Source: Tetrapyrgos nigripes (taxonomy: Eukaryota; Basidiomycota; Agaricomycetes; Agaricales; Campanellaceae). Taken from it: a stretch of 64,000 bases of DNA. Below, piece after piece: positions 21,876 through 33,480 of this stretch. The DNA is taken from assembly GCA_013368315.1 (NCBI GenBank), contig JAACJM010000170.1, forward strand, positions 123,174 to 187,173. The letters run 5' to 3'. The translations under genes and the position numbers were made by a program. Every line of letters begins with the position of its first letter. Position 1 is the stretch's first letter. Under the pieces are notes generated by a model that made no database searches, had not been told where the DNA came from, and saw nothing but the letters and a program-made list of their open reading frames with translations.

Positions 21876-23214
21876 ATGGGTACCGACTACTACAAGCTTC
21901 TTGGTATCAACAAGAACGCTGACGAAAATGAAATCAAGAAGGCCTACAAGAAGATGGTGAGTACTTCCTTGTTGCTATAGGGAACAGTGTTCTGACTTCT
22001 TTGCGTATTCCAGGCCTTGAAATGGCATCCAGATCGGAATGGTGGTTCAGAAGAGGCTTCGAAAAAGTTCAAGGAGGTACGTTGCTCGTAACTGTCATGA
22101 GTTCAAGGAAACTAAAGAAGCTCTCAGATATCTGAGGCTTTCGAAGTTCTAAGCGACAAGAACAAGAGAACGATTTATGACCAGTTCGGAGAGGAGGGGT
22201 TGAAGGGAGGAGGAGGCTCGTCACAAGGCGCTGGTGCAGGTTCTAGCGGCGGTTTCTCCGGTTTCTCCGGATCGGGATTCCCTGGAGGATCAACATTCAC
22301 CTTCACCTCTGGTCCTGGTGGCTCATTCAGCAACAGTGGAGGAGGCGGATTTAACCCAACCGACCCCAACAAGATATTCGAGTGAGTAGCACCTTCATTC
22401 TACAGTCAAAGAGTAACGTTTTCTGATGCTGTTCCTTAGGCAAATCTTCGGTGCTGGTTCAGGTCTCTTTGGTATGGGTGGGATGGGCGGTATGGGAGGC
22501 ATGGGTGGTATGGGAGGCTCAGGCCGCCGTTCTGGAGCACGCTCGTTCTATGATGACGATGACGATGACATGGACAGCAACCCCTTCACTTTCAAGAGCG
22601 GCAGTATGCCAGGTGGTATGCCACGCTCACGAGCTAGCACAGGCTCACACCGTCCTTCATCATCTTCAGGAGTTCCGTCTGAAATCACTCGTCCCCTCAA
22701 AGTCTCATTAGAAGACCTATACGCTGGTACCGTCAAGCACTTGAAGGTCGGCCGGCGGTTATTGAACGGCACGACGGAGGATAAGGTGTTGGACATTCAG
22801 ATCCATCCAGGATGGAAGAGTGGAACGAAAATTCGGTTTGCCAGAGCCGGTAACGAGCAGCCAAACGGGGAGGCACAAGATTTGGTATTTGTTGTCGAGG
22901 AGAAGCCGCACGATCGGTTTACGAGGGAAGGCAACGATCTCGTTACCCGTGTTTCAATACCGCTAGTAGAGGCGTTGACCCATGACGGAGGAAAGAAGGT
23001 TGTCGAGCTGTTGGATGACAGGAAGTTGCAAGTAGCGGTTCCTAGCGGCGTTGTCAAGCCCAACCAGGAAACGACGATACCCGGAGAGGGTATGCCTATA
23101 CGGAAGGACGGAAGCGTGAAGAGAAAAGGAGATCTGATTGTCAAATGGGATGTCCAGTTTCCCGACAGGTTATCTGCATCGCAGAAGGAGGGTTTGAAGA
23201 AAGTGCTTAGATAA
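21876..23214 (+). CDS. sis1: Type II Hsp40/DnaJ co-chaperone (Sis1/DNAJB1-like)
   Basis: Four exons (21876-21956, 22014-22076, 22128-22381, 22440-23214) join to 390 residues. A J domain fills residues 1-70, with the HPD triad at 32-34 ([12 protein letters not shown]) and [21 protein letters not shown] Gly/Phe-rich linker and a GMGG repeat follow (coding bases about 22470-22515), then an acidic run of Asp. The two C-terminal beta-sandwich domains start near residue 215 ([20 protein letters not shown]) and end with [16 protein letters not shown]. There is no zinc-finger domain, so it is type II. It should stimulate Hsp70 ATPase in the cytosol and nucleus. Introns are 51-58 nt. Confidence 0.97.
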
Positions 23215-23399
23215 ATGTGAACTTGGACGATTGACTGGTTTACTCTTCTAACTGTTATTCATTCTGTGCTTTTTCGCAATCTGTATCAATATCAAGTAGA
23301 GTAGCATCTAATTATCTATCATCGACATGAAGCCGTACATTAGAAGACGCTAAAAGTAGACGCGACTGTGACTTCAACAGACTCTAACTGCTGTTCGAA

Positions 23400-23960
23400 A
23401 TGTTTCTTCATCAACTCATCCTCTGTCTTTGTCGACGTCCTTCAGTATAACAACCAAAATAATTATTGCAATGACAATGCAGTCCATATCAATATTCTGG
23501 GGCAAAGGAAAACTCTTCCTGCAGCACGCCGCTCTCGTGCTCGTGACCCAGGACCAAAAGTCTTGGAAAAGCCCGCAACGTATTCCCACGTGCTGTAGGA
23601 AGGACGTCTGACATCGAAGTGACCAGTCGGTGTTTCTGGCGCACACTGGGCTGGTACGTGAACATGTCTCCCAATCCACGATAGCACCACCTTGAATCTG
23701 AATGAACAGTCCTCCATAGATACTGAGAAGATAACCCAACCCTTGGATCCCGTTCAGTTCTATTTGCTTCCCGTAACAATCAAGAATGCAATCCATGGCT
23801 CCGAGCATGCAAACGACTGCGGATAACGCGCAGCGAGGATAGCCAAGACCTCGACCAGCATTGTCAACCAAAACATAAGTTATGTATACGAACCAGCAAG
23901 GTTCATATTTGTGATACACAAGTTCAAGGCAGCTTTTCTGTTTCTAACAAGGGAGCGCTT
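23400..23960 (-). pseudogene. Isoprenylcysteine-methyltransferase-like remnant 1
   Basis: Badly decayed relative of the neighbouring methyltransferase-like genes. Recognisable pieces in different frames are LTMLVEVLAILAARYP (ending in a stop), NGIQGLGYLLSIYGGLF, GLGDMFTYQPSVRQKHRLVTS, and near the 3' end TKTEDELMKKHFEQQ. The conserved RHPSYLGG motif is gone, and no first exon is found. At least two frameshifts separate the pieces. Confidence 0.75.
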
Positions 23961-24079
23961 TTAGGAGAGACGGTATTTGAATGATAGCAATAGAGCAGGA
24001 GAATTTTCGTCACGTCCATGCAGAGCAGGAATAACGCGGTGGCTCGCATGCTTTAAGAGTCGTTATTATAATACTAATG

Positions 24080-24300
24080 GTGAGTTTTATCCCTTGCTCG
24101 TTTCCCGGAATTATCGAATCACGGAGACTTGTATAGGGTTCACCTTGGAGAACGTCTTGCCCACCCCGTACTTGACCTTCACGAGGACGCAATCCATTCT
24201 TCCCCAAACCTTCTTCAATCAGCTCGTCCTCTGTCTTTGTTACATTGCAAATACATATCATTACTCTGAGATAAAGGATGGCTCTCCACGATAATTTCCG
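24080..24300 (-). pseudogene. Isoprenylcysteine-methyltransferase-like remnant 2
   Basis: Only the C-terminal end is recognisable: TKTEDELIEEGLGKNG, matching TKTEDEMMKKRFGEEW of the copy just upstream, followed by a frameshift and stop. It is a fragment of a further copy of the array. Confidence 0.6.
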
Positions 24301-24450
24301 TATAGGGAAAGGTATTTCTGTCAACCAAAACTGGAATCAGAATTGGAATATGGAGTCTGAGGTCATCGTTCCATCTCTACAGCTAGTGGGCAAGTACAAC
24401 TTGTTCGAAATAGTACAAGAAAGGAAAAAAGAAAGAGGGTTTACTTCAAG

Positions 24451-25231
24451 TTAGAATAGGCCTGGAATGATTTTATACCCGACCCTCGACGACCACTGCA
24501 CCCATTCTTCCCCAAATCGTTTCTTCATCATTTCGTCCTCTGTCTTTGTTCGAAACGTCGCCAGAAGCATCAATACCCAGGTTTGCAATACCCCAGCATA
24601 AAGAAAGACTTCTCCTGCAGTGTTTTTCAACATGCCGCTCTCTCGCACCCATGATCCAGGACCAAATATCTGCAGCGTAATCCCGATTCCTGTGACCCAA
24701 CCTCCGAGGTAAGAAGGGTGTCTGACGATGGAGTATGGGCCTGTGGTGACCAATCGGTGTTTCTGGCGCACAGTGAGCTGGTACGTGAACATGTCTCCCA
24801 ATTCACGATAGCACCGCATTCTGAGCAGTCCTCCGCAGATACAGAGAACACAACCCAAGGCCTGAACCCCCGTTTAATCGCACTCTACTGCCAGATCGAA
24901 CCAAGAACGACGTCCACGGTTTATCCGCGAATGAGCGGGGATAGTGCGTAGCCAGGATAGCCAGAATTTCGACTAACACTGTAGACCAAGACATAAGCTA
25001 TGAAAGACTCATTAGGTAAGCTCATTGGAGTTTGAAGACGAAGTTACTCACTTTTATATAGCTTAATCCTCCAGTTTGGATAAGTCCCCGCAGCAATCTA
25101 TCAGTCGAGCGCATTTGGTCTTCGGATAGCTTTTCCGACTCTGAAAGTGGAGTGCTTTGGGGGGCAGAGAGGGTGACGTGAGTGCCAACAGCAGCACCGA
25201 GCAGGAGAGGGATCTTTGCCAATGCGTCCAT
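24451..25231 (-). pseudogene. Isoprenylcysteine methyltransferase-like, copy B, one frameshift
   Basis: Two exons (25231-25052 and 24997-24451) separated by a 54-nt intron. It would encode about 241 residues with an N-terminal PLLLGAAVGTH segment, several hydrophobic helices, the SAM/substrate-site motif VTTGPYSIVRHPSYLGG, and the C-terminal EDEMMKKRFGEEWVQW typical of the ICMT/PEMT group, which methylates C-terminal prenylcysteines or related small substrates at the ER. The second exon has one extra base: a run of five C on the plus strand at 24867-24871, where copy C has four (25838-25841). That breaks the frame after about residue 105. With no other lesion, a base-calling error cannot be excluded. 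Confidence 0.8.
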
Positions 25232-25426
25232 CGATATCGTTGTTAGAGTGAGAGAATTTGAAAAGACTGACTCAGTACAAGTCTTTCCTACTCCAGCACT
25301 TAAATATGCCTCGACACGGAATCTGAAATTGCAAATGAAATGAAATGGTATTTTGGATAATTCCTCTGACTCACCAGTCCGAGGGCATCGAGTAGCAGAT
25401 AGTTAGTAAGGAAACAAGGAATTTAC

Positions 25427-26191
25427 TTAGAAGAGACCTGGAATCAGCCTATGCCTGACCCTCAATGACCACTGCACCCATTCTTCCCCAAATTGTTTCT
25501 TCATCATTTCGTCCTCTGTCTTTGTTCGAAACGTCGCCAGAAGCATCAATACCCAGGTTTGCAATACCCCAGCATAAAGAAAGACTTCTCCTGCAGTGTT
25601 TTTCAACATGCCGCTCTCTCGCACCCATGATCCAGGACCAAACACCCGCAGCATATTCCCGATTCCTAAGACCCAAGCTCCGAGGTAAGAAGGGTGTCTG
25701 ACGATATGGGCCTGTGGTGATCAATCGGTGTTTCCGGCGCACAGTGAGCTGGTACGTGAACATGTCTCCCAATTCACGATAGCACCGCATTCTGAACAGT
25801 CCTCCGTGGATACAGAGAACACAACCCAAGGCCTGAACCCCGTTTAATCGCATTCTACTGCCAGATCGAACCAAGAACGACATCCAAGGTTTATCTGCGA
25901 ATGAGCGAAGATAGCGCGCAGCCAGGATAGCCAGAATTTCGATTAGTACTGTAGACGAAAACATAAGCCATGAAAGAATCATTGAGGTGTGTTCATATGA
26001 GTCGAAAGACAAAGTAACTGACTTTCAAGTAGCTCGGTCCTCCTATTTGGACAAATCTCCGTAGCAATTTATCTGTGAAGCGCATTTGGTCATCGGGCAA
26101 CTTTTCCGACTCTGAGTGGAGTACTCTTGGGGCCGATGTGAGTGCAAGCTGCAGCACCGAGCAGGAGAGGAATCTTTGCCACTGCGTCCAT
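25427..26191 (-). pseudogene. Isoprenylcysteine methyltransferase-like, copy C, two frameshifts
   Basis: Close duplicate of copy B. Compared with B it lacks 2 bases near 26115 in the first exon and 5 bases near 25704 in the second. The second loss falls inside the GPYSIVRHP motif, the family's most conserved site, and leaves GPYRQTPFL. A 9-base in-frame loss is also seen near 26135. The C-terminus EDEMMKKQFGEEWVQW is intact but out of frame. Two independent frameshifts, neither in a homopolymer, make this a genuine pseudogene. Confidence 0.88.
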
Positions 26192-26633
26192 CTGAACCTT
26201 GCTGTATGGGTTGAGAGGCAGGAGATTCTAATTTATCTCTCGAAGAATTCCATACAGGACGGTGGTACACCAGCTGACAAGCAATCTAGCTTGATTAAGC
26301 TGACAGTGACTATATTAGCTCAAGCTAATCAACTTGCGGATTCGTTCGGCGAAATTTCTCGAGCGGGTAGGCGAGCCACGCCCTGCTAGCAACACTCCCG
26401 GGACCCGCGGACAGCCCTGAGGTACGCACGGAGCGGTAAATATTTAAGATTCAAAGAAATTCAAGAATGAACTCACAGGGATGATTAGTCTTTTGTAAAG
26501 AGACTTTAAAATATAACAAACCTCTGGACAAGATGTTGGTCGTACTGTTTTATAAGACCTCGTTCGGAGTGGGAAATCTAGTTCATGAGTCGGTCAATTG
26601 AATTTGATCCTCAGCCTCCTGTTTTCCTGTTTA
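26192..26633. other. Intergenic, nothing recognised
   Basis: Upstream flank of copy C up to the inverted-repeat element. No gene or repeat that I can support. Confidence 0.4.
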
Positions 26634-27360
26634 GAGCAGATTTCATAAATATACGGAATCGCAAAAAAAAAAATCCGATCAGGTCAAAGGCACTCCATCG
26701 GCGGGCTTTTGGCCGAGCCCCGGCTTCTATTACCTAAACGTGAAGTTGTACCACCATCATCTCCAACACGCTTGCAACGACCTCTTGTACAATCAAGAGA
26801 TGGCCTCAAAGCACGTCTTCCCGAAACCAAGACAATACGGCTAATGCCTGCATCTTATTCCCTCAAAACCGCCATTCTCCGAAGTCCTTTCATACAACCA
26901 GCTCCAAACCGGCTCATATAGTCCTTTCATTTCCTCTTCCGGCTTTGCACCCAGGCAGCTCGCCTTGCCTCAATATCTGCTCAAGATGTACTTTTGCATG
27001 ATTCTCACTCCGCTATAGTTTATTTTAGTGCTGTACCTACAGTAACATAGTGTAGAAGGTTCGAGACGCACAGTGTTGGTATTACAAACAGAATGTGAGC
27101 TCGAGTACTATAGTCTACAGCCGCTATGCAACTTGTGCATATTGTAGTCCTAATAAAGTATGATTACATCTAGAACAAGTTCTATAGCAGTATGGAATCA
27201 AGAGTGCTCAGCGAGGTCGCGTACTTGTCGCGTACTGTAACCTGTGGGCAAGCCGGGACTCGGCCAAAACGATGCCCCGATCTAGTGCCGTTGAGCCTTT
27301 GAGGTCGACCCTCGTGAAAAAAAAAAAAAACGATCGTCCGTATATTTATTGAATTTGCTC
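26634..27360. mobile_element. MITE-like element with imperfect inverted repeats and TA flanks
   Basis: The first 95 bases and the last 110 are imperfect inverted repeats. Both arms hold, in the same order from the outside, GAGCA, an ATAAATATACGGA word, a homopolymer A or T run, TCAAAGGC, and TTTTGGCCGAG followed by CCCGGCTT. TA dinucleotides flank both ends (26632-26633 and 27361-27362), as expected for Tc1/mariner-type insertion. No transposase is encoded in the 727 bp. The element separates the two frameshifted methyltransferase copies from the intact one. Confidence 0.7.
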
Positions 27361-27571
27361 TAAATTTTCCCATGTTTCTCCCTGTACTGCGCGTAGTCCA
27401 CTGACTCGTCATTTCTGGTCTCTCTGACTATACACCTCTGTACTGTACGTCTGCTAGGCCTATAAGTTGATCTGAAACAGTAACAATGTCAAACACTCGC
27501 CGAAATTATGAGAGGACGCGCTCAGGCCTCATCGTCCAAACCAGTTTCAGATCTCCAATCCGAACGAGGCC

Positions 27572-28386
27572 TCAAACTAGGCCTGGAATTATCTTGTACC
27601 TGACCCTCGACGACCACTGCACCCACTCTTCCTCAAACTGCCTCTTCATCATCTCATCCTCCGTTTGTGCCCTCATCGTCGCAAACGAACACAATGCAAC
27701 CCATACTATAGCCCAAGGACCAAGGATAAGTTTCCCTGCAGTGGTCTGCATAACAGCGCACTCCCGAACCCATGAACCACGACCAAACGTCTGTAACAAG
27801 TTTCCTAGGCCGACCATACATCCTCCAAGATACGCAGGGTGTCTAACAACTGAGTATGGCCCCGTAGTGACGAGCTGGTGTTTCTGGTGTATGGAGAGTT
27901 GGTACGTGTACATTTCTCCCAGTTTACGATAGCACCAGTATCTGATCAGGCCCCCAGAGATGGAGAGAAGACAGCCCAATAACTGTGATTCGTTCAACGT
28001 TATCCCTTCGGTACTCGGTCCAATTAAGATGGAGAACCACTTCGACGTGGGAGCGCCAGTGATCGACTCTATGTATGCGAAAGTCCCTGGATAGTGCACA
28101 GCAAGAGTGGCCGCTGTTTCTGCGGAAATGGTAATCCAGTATACACTCTGCGAGGTGGAGTCGGAATCTCAGAGTTCTGTTACGTGGGGCATCATATCCA
28201 TGCGCTACTCACTTTGAGAAAAGCCGGTCCTCCTTGTAGAAGCCTCTTCATCAATCTATCCGTCAGACGCATTTGCTCTGTCGTCACCCTCTCCGAAGTT
28301 GATGATGGAATTTTCGTTGGTGCGGTGTTGGTGATGTGATTGCCCAAGGCGGCACCAAAGAGCAGAGGAATCTTCATCAGGTCCAT
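27572..28386 (-). CDS. Isoprenylcysteine methyltransferase-like protein, intact copy D
   Basis: Two exons (28386-28213 and 28147-27572) with a 65-nt intron give 249 residues, near the usual size for ICMT. Features are an N-terminal hydrophobic start (MDLMKIPLLFGAALG), further membrane-like helices, VTTGPYSVVRHPAYLGG and the C-terminal EDEMMKRQFEEEWVQW...IIPG. The family transfers methyl groups from S-adenosylmethionine to carboxyl groups of prenylated proteins or to lipid-like substrates within the ER membrane. It is the only uninterrupted copy of the local array and has diverged most from copies B and C. Whether it is the cell's main Ste14 enzyme cannot be told; the mating-pheromone use of such enzymes in mushrooms is known for the family, not shown here. 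Confidence 0.88.
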
Positions 28387-29713
28387 CTTTGAGAGTGGTT
28401 CGTGTCCTCACTGATCTCTTCAGGCCTTAAATAACTTACGGATACTCTTTTTCGGCAGGTTGAATGTGAAATTGTTCGATGACGCCATGCTATGCCCTCC
28501 CCACGAGCTCGTTCTATAGCATTGGCACCCACAGTGACTATACAATTGTTCTGTTGGAACGCTTGTACCTTACCATGTTATCAACATCGGCCTTCCGAGC
28601 CTTCAAGGTTCTGCCTGTGTCCACACTTCCATCAGTCACTGCGTCAAATGGCTTCGACGCTTCGTTCCAAAACCTTTCCTAACAACTTACATCATGTGGT
28701 CGTCTGTCTTCTCCTTTGTCTATTGGAACTTTGCCTTATTTCAGTTCTACCTTCACATGAACGCATAAACGTTGACGTCAGAAATTTCCAGAACAATAGG
28801 CCCTCTTGTTTATCCGCCCATTTGACATGTTTTCTCATCAATTGCACTGCTACTTGTGTTCCTGGCCATCATACAATGCCCCAAATGAGCGTAACAGCTC
28901 TGCCGTTCTTGTTTGGTTTCCCCTAGACTTGGGAACGCTGTAACGTGTGGAGCGCCTCACTGCCTTTCATTCAGGAAAGTTCTGCCCGAAATAGCTGGCA
29001 CAGTAGGCAGGCGGCATACAGCATAGTTGATCTTCTTCGACGCTTTTAGAGGTTCTCGCTGCTTTGAACCTCTTGCTGGTGCGTCGATCTCAGAATACGA
29101 TGTTACGTAGACGTTGCTGACTTGTTTTGCCGACAACCTTCCCAAACAGTGTCGAAATTGTTATTCTATCCAACTTGCGACCACCCATCCACCTCTGAGG
29201 AATACGGCGACTAGCAAATGACTGCTGATCGTGACTCTGGTTCATCTCTTCAGGCGGCTCGAAATCATAACTTCTTGACCACTAGCCTGGTGCCTGGGGC
29301 CTCAGCTCAGCTCAAGCCACTTGGCATCTGTGTCTTCGAAACAAATATCGGTCGTCATACTCGCCCAATACGATGCATTGCTAATAATCCTTGAGAAACC
29401 GCAGCGGCATCATTTACTTGCATGCCATCCTGGTATGTTTTTTCCCATTGCTGAAGATAAGTCCATTGACGCACCTTAGAGCAGAGCTTTTCGTATTGCA
29501 GTGTCGACATTCTATGTGGTAGATCTAGATACGATCTATGTGAGTCTCAACCATCTCAAGTGTTGTCTTTTTTTTATTCACTGAAAGACGTTATAAAATC
29601 AGTGACCCCTTGCGCATCTTTTGGAGTTCAAAGATATGCCACCTTCCATCGAGCTTTTGTGAACTTCTCTCTTTCATCGTTTCGTCCATCGTTCCTAATG
29701 ATTTTCTGTTTAG
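28387..29713. other. Intergenic, may hold first exon of the next gene
   Basis: About 1.3 kb. The first coding exon of the DUF6534-like gene should lie near the right end, because the visible exon at 29714 opens with an incomplete codon. I could not choose among candidate ATGs. A frame at 29215-29400 is open but has no motif. Confidence 0.35.
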
Positions 29714-31488
29714 GTTCGGGCCAATGCTCATTGGCTGTTTTCTCAACGCCATTCTATACGGGGTGAGACGCCCTCGCTGCGCTTATGTTTCTGCTGCTGA
29801 AAAGTGACTATCCATTCTGTCTAGGTCTCAGCCGTTCAGGTACAGCTTCAACCAACGAAGTCAGACGCTTTCACTGACGTATGCACGCGTAGATTTTCAT
29901 TTACTACCAGACTTATCGAAAGTAAGTATTATACAGAATGCTCAGTGGACGTGATCGCTAATGTCTAGCCAGTGACTCGAAATTCATTCGGTATTTTGTT
30001 AGTCACCTGTGGTCCGTGTTAAGGCTATTTTCTTGAACATCTTTCTGCTCTGTGACCAGGTCTTGTATCTCTTCATCGCAGAGACGGCCAATACTGGCTT
30101 TGATATCGGCATGGTCTACCAACCACTCATATTGAATTATGGTGAGTCTACGAGTCGTCATGCTTGAAGAGGACTGATCTGACTTAATACTCGTAGGCAC
30201 ACCTGCTGCCACTACGTTCTTTCCTTTGAGTAAGCATTGCTATTCTGTCTCCATGTCCTTCCTATCTAGCATACTGACGCTTGTCCTTGCTCTTCTCCCT
30301 GACAGTGCTGGCCACTGGTAAGCCCATGCGACGTCGTGCAATTTGTGGAGTCCTCACTGGTCCTTGGACAATAACCTAGATCCCATCATGACAGTATGTA
30401 CGAAGTGATTATGACGGATAGCCGTTGACATATGTCGTCCATAGGTCTGCATCTCCTGTCCCGTTCAATTCTTCATCGCCTGGAGGATCAAAGTAATTAG
30501 CGGAAATAAGTGGATTCCTGTTGTCATATGTATTTTTGGGTTGATTGGGATGGGTATGGGTCATCCTCCATTTCGTCCCTTGTTCCCGTTTGCTTACCTC
30601 TGTTCAGCCGGTGGTCTTTGGACCGGCATAGATGTTAGTATCTTTAAGCTGTTGGAACGGAAACCCGATCTCCGTTGGCCTGCACTAGTCTGGTTAATGG
30701 CGTCTTTCGTCGCCGACGCCATCATCACAACCTCCCTCGTAACTATCTTGGTGAGTGACTTCCAGTCCAATGAGACAGGATCGGCTTCGACTATGGTTTT
30801 TGCAGTATCGTAAGCGGACCGGAATAAAGAGTACCGATGACGTTGTGAACCGAGTTGTTCGCTGTGAGTATTTACTGTGGTGCAAGTTTGATGTGGCTCG
30901 ACTCATTCTGTAGTGACGGTGCAAACGGGTCTTATCACTGCTATCTTTGCGTTTCTGGATGTTATTTTCTTCCTTCTTCCGGCATTTGAGAAAACAACTC
31001 TGTATGTCGATCAGTGATGTTTCCTTTGACACCTGCCTGAAGTTTTTTTGTTTCAAGGAACTTCGTCTGGGACTTTTCATTGTCAAAAATTTACACCAAT
31101 GCTTTGCTTTCAACGTTAAATGCTAGGGCTGGATGGGACAGAATCGCTAACAACACCATCACCCACAACGTTCTCTTCCTAAACGAGTCTGATGGTGTGC
31201 AGTCAAGTACTGTGAGTGACTTGGAGGATGACTATTGACGAATCTGATGCTCCTGCTCCGTTTAGACGGCTGTAAGCTCTACTGGCGGATATTCTAAGAA
31301 TCGACATGGGCATGACACCCAACCTGTGAGTGTTCGCCATCACTTCCATACTAAAACAACTTCTGATATCTCCCAACCAACAGATGCCGGGAGTTTACGA
31401 ACTGGAAACTTTCTCGGTCAACCATGACACTGATCTGGAGTTTAACGCCAAGAGTCTGAAGAAAGACGTGAACCAAAACGATGTTTAG
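29714..31488 (+). CDS. DUF6534-like multi-helix membrane protein, 5' end incomplete
   Basis: At least fifteen small exons join in frame from an acceptor at 29713 to a stop at 31486-31488, giving about 350 residues. The order is FGPMLIGCFLNAILYG, SAVQIFIYYQTYRNDSKFIR, AETANTGFDIGMVYQPLILNYG, a helix with CISCPVQFFIAWRIKV, GGLWTGIDVSIFKLLERK, LVWLMASFVADAIITTSLV, YRKRTGIKSTDDVVNRVVRL, then a helix and a conserved LSTLNARAGWD, and a polar tail. The short first segment, the central acidic TANTGFD and the final LNAR are usual for the DUF6534 group, which is expanded in Agaricomycetes and has no known function. Its stop is 61 bp from the stop of the convergent GTPase gene. Missing N-terminal residues are probably fewer than 25. 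Confidence 0.82.
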
Positions 31489-31549
31489 AAACTTTACATG
31501 GCTACTTGACAATAGCGCTGGGACCACAAAGTGTACTACTACATATAGT

Positions 31550-33173
31550 TCAAAATCTTGCGAAAAAATTGTCGAGAGCCCGTCCAACGGAGGTGAAAAC
31601 TCCGCTTTTTTGCACAGCGTCATATTGTTCCTGAAGTTCTACCAGAAGTTTCTGCAGGCGCCCCTGTTCAGCTTCAGAGTTGGATTCATTTCTGGAAAGC
31701 TGCTGCTTCAAATCGTCAATCGCGACCTCTTGCCTACGTTTTTCCTCCTCTGCCTGTCGTTGGTATTCCTCGACTTTATGTCGAAATCTCTCCTTCTGCT
31801 CGTTGTACTCGGTGGCAAGCTTCTGAGAATGCGCTTGGAGTGAAGTCATTTCGGCTTGTAGCTGATTCCTCTCCATCTCCAGCTCTTTCTTGGTTTCCTC
31901 ATCCCGAGCATTAATCGCCTCTGAAAGAGGCGCGGAATGGGTGAGCAGTTGAATCGTCATTTCAGAGTGAAAACATTCACCTCTCATCTCTTCTTGCAGG
32001 GTCTTCAACTCGTCTCTATGCTTTTCGATCTGCTGCATCAATTCCCGGTTCAACTCCGCCCCAGCAGCCGTGTCGGTGAGATGCTTATGTTCATCAACAA
32101 GTTCGGTCTGAATTCGAAGGGGAAGGGGATATTTGTCGACGAGGTAACGAACAATGGCTTGCGCCGAACCGACAGTATTGTCGTGTCGAAAAACTTGTGC
32201 TCCCTTGTCTAAGACAGGCTTCCAAAATTTGTCTTCGCTCTTCAGTTCGTTCTCTCGTGCTTCGCCGACTTCTAGGCTCACTCCATCCCAAACGTTTGTG
32301 AGCAGGACCACGTTTCTGAGAGCTTCGGGTCCACAAAGCCATCTAAACATCTTGAAGCTCCTAGTGGACACACCGCCCATGCGAATATCCGAAATGCGAT
32401 GTAGATAGATCACACCGGCCAGTTTTCGTCCATCCTCATACCTGTGTCTGAGTGAGCCGACTTGCATGCTAGATAACGGTGATGTGGACTTACATCGTCG
32501 CCAGGAAGGTTGCTATCATGTTCAAGATATCGGCATCGCTATGGTTCGTGTCATCAAACCCAGGGGTATCAATGAGCAAGACCTTGCGTCCGTCAATATC
32601 GAATGTTTGAGAAAGTTGTATCTTGGTTGTGCAGGACTGCAAACTTTTTCCAACTCGTAAGTTTGATCCACTGACGAGGTTGACGAACTGGTAAAGACGA
32701 CGCTCATAATCAGCATTTTAGGCTACCCAACTTAGATATGATGAAGAGGGTACACACCGTGGTCTTGCCACTCCCCGTAGCACCCATCACACTTGAGACG
32801 AAATGTCACTACCACGAACACTGAAACAGAGTATGAATATACCAACGCTATAAGGACAACATTGTCGTCTTGCTTGGATTGACCTTTCTGAGACAAGGCC
32901 AACGAATAACCAACGTCAGCTTTGCGACGACGCCATAAGTTCGTGTAGATGGTTTTTACTCACAATGGCCGGAGTATTCACCCCAGACCTGGTTCGAATG
33001 AAACTAGACTGGCTGTAGAAAACTCGGAAGTCAGTCAAATGCCGTTACAGCTAAGACAACGAAGACACCTACTTGACTACACCATTGAAACCAGAGTGAG
33101 TGTTTACCTCCGGTTCATATGGAGTCGAGATGAAGCGTGCACCCGGCGAAGACGTGGTTCGTTCAAAAATCAT
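31550..33173 (-). CDS. AIG1-like GTPase with C-terminal coiled coil
   Basis: Seven exons (33173-33073, 33012-32964, 32887-32847, 32791-32758, 32687-32494, 32441-31981, 31920-31550) join to 416 residues. The P-loop GATGSGKT is at 67-74, G3 DTPG at 115-118, and a G4-like position reads LLTNVWD, a departure from the usual NKxD/TKxD. After the G domain comes a Glu/Gln/Lys-rich region (about 240-390) with strong coiled-coil character, then a hydrophobic end DNFFARF that might touch membranes. The layout matches the AIG1/septin-like GTPases that are abundant in mushrooms. It lies tail to tail with the DUF6534-like gene (61 bp apart). Function is unknown; relatives in plants and animals act at membranes or in immunity, which is only an analogy. 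Confidence 0.85.
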
Positions 33174-33480
33174 GGGCAACTTGGGAGGAGAAGTTATATT
33201 GATCTTTGTAGAGCAGAAAGCGACTGAAATTTTGGATTCGATGTAGCCGCTAAGTTATATGTGTTTCGCTCCATGTCTCAAATTGCTCACCTAAAGTCTA
33301 GGTTAGCGCCTAGTGATTTACAAATTGTGCTCAAACAATAGGTTAATCAAGTAGCGAAATAACGCAATACTCGCAAAAGTTCATAGTACTGACCAACCTA
33401 TGTGATGTCAATCACCGGCGAAGAAAACAGAAAGCAAAGATCTAAAGGTACAAACAAGCAACAGTGGATAGGTAGATAGT
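33174..33480. other. Intergenic, nothing recognised
   Basis: Spacer between the GTPase start and the stop of the next minus-strand gene. AT-rich, with no clear motif. Confidence 0.4.
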
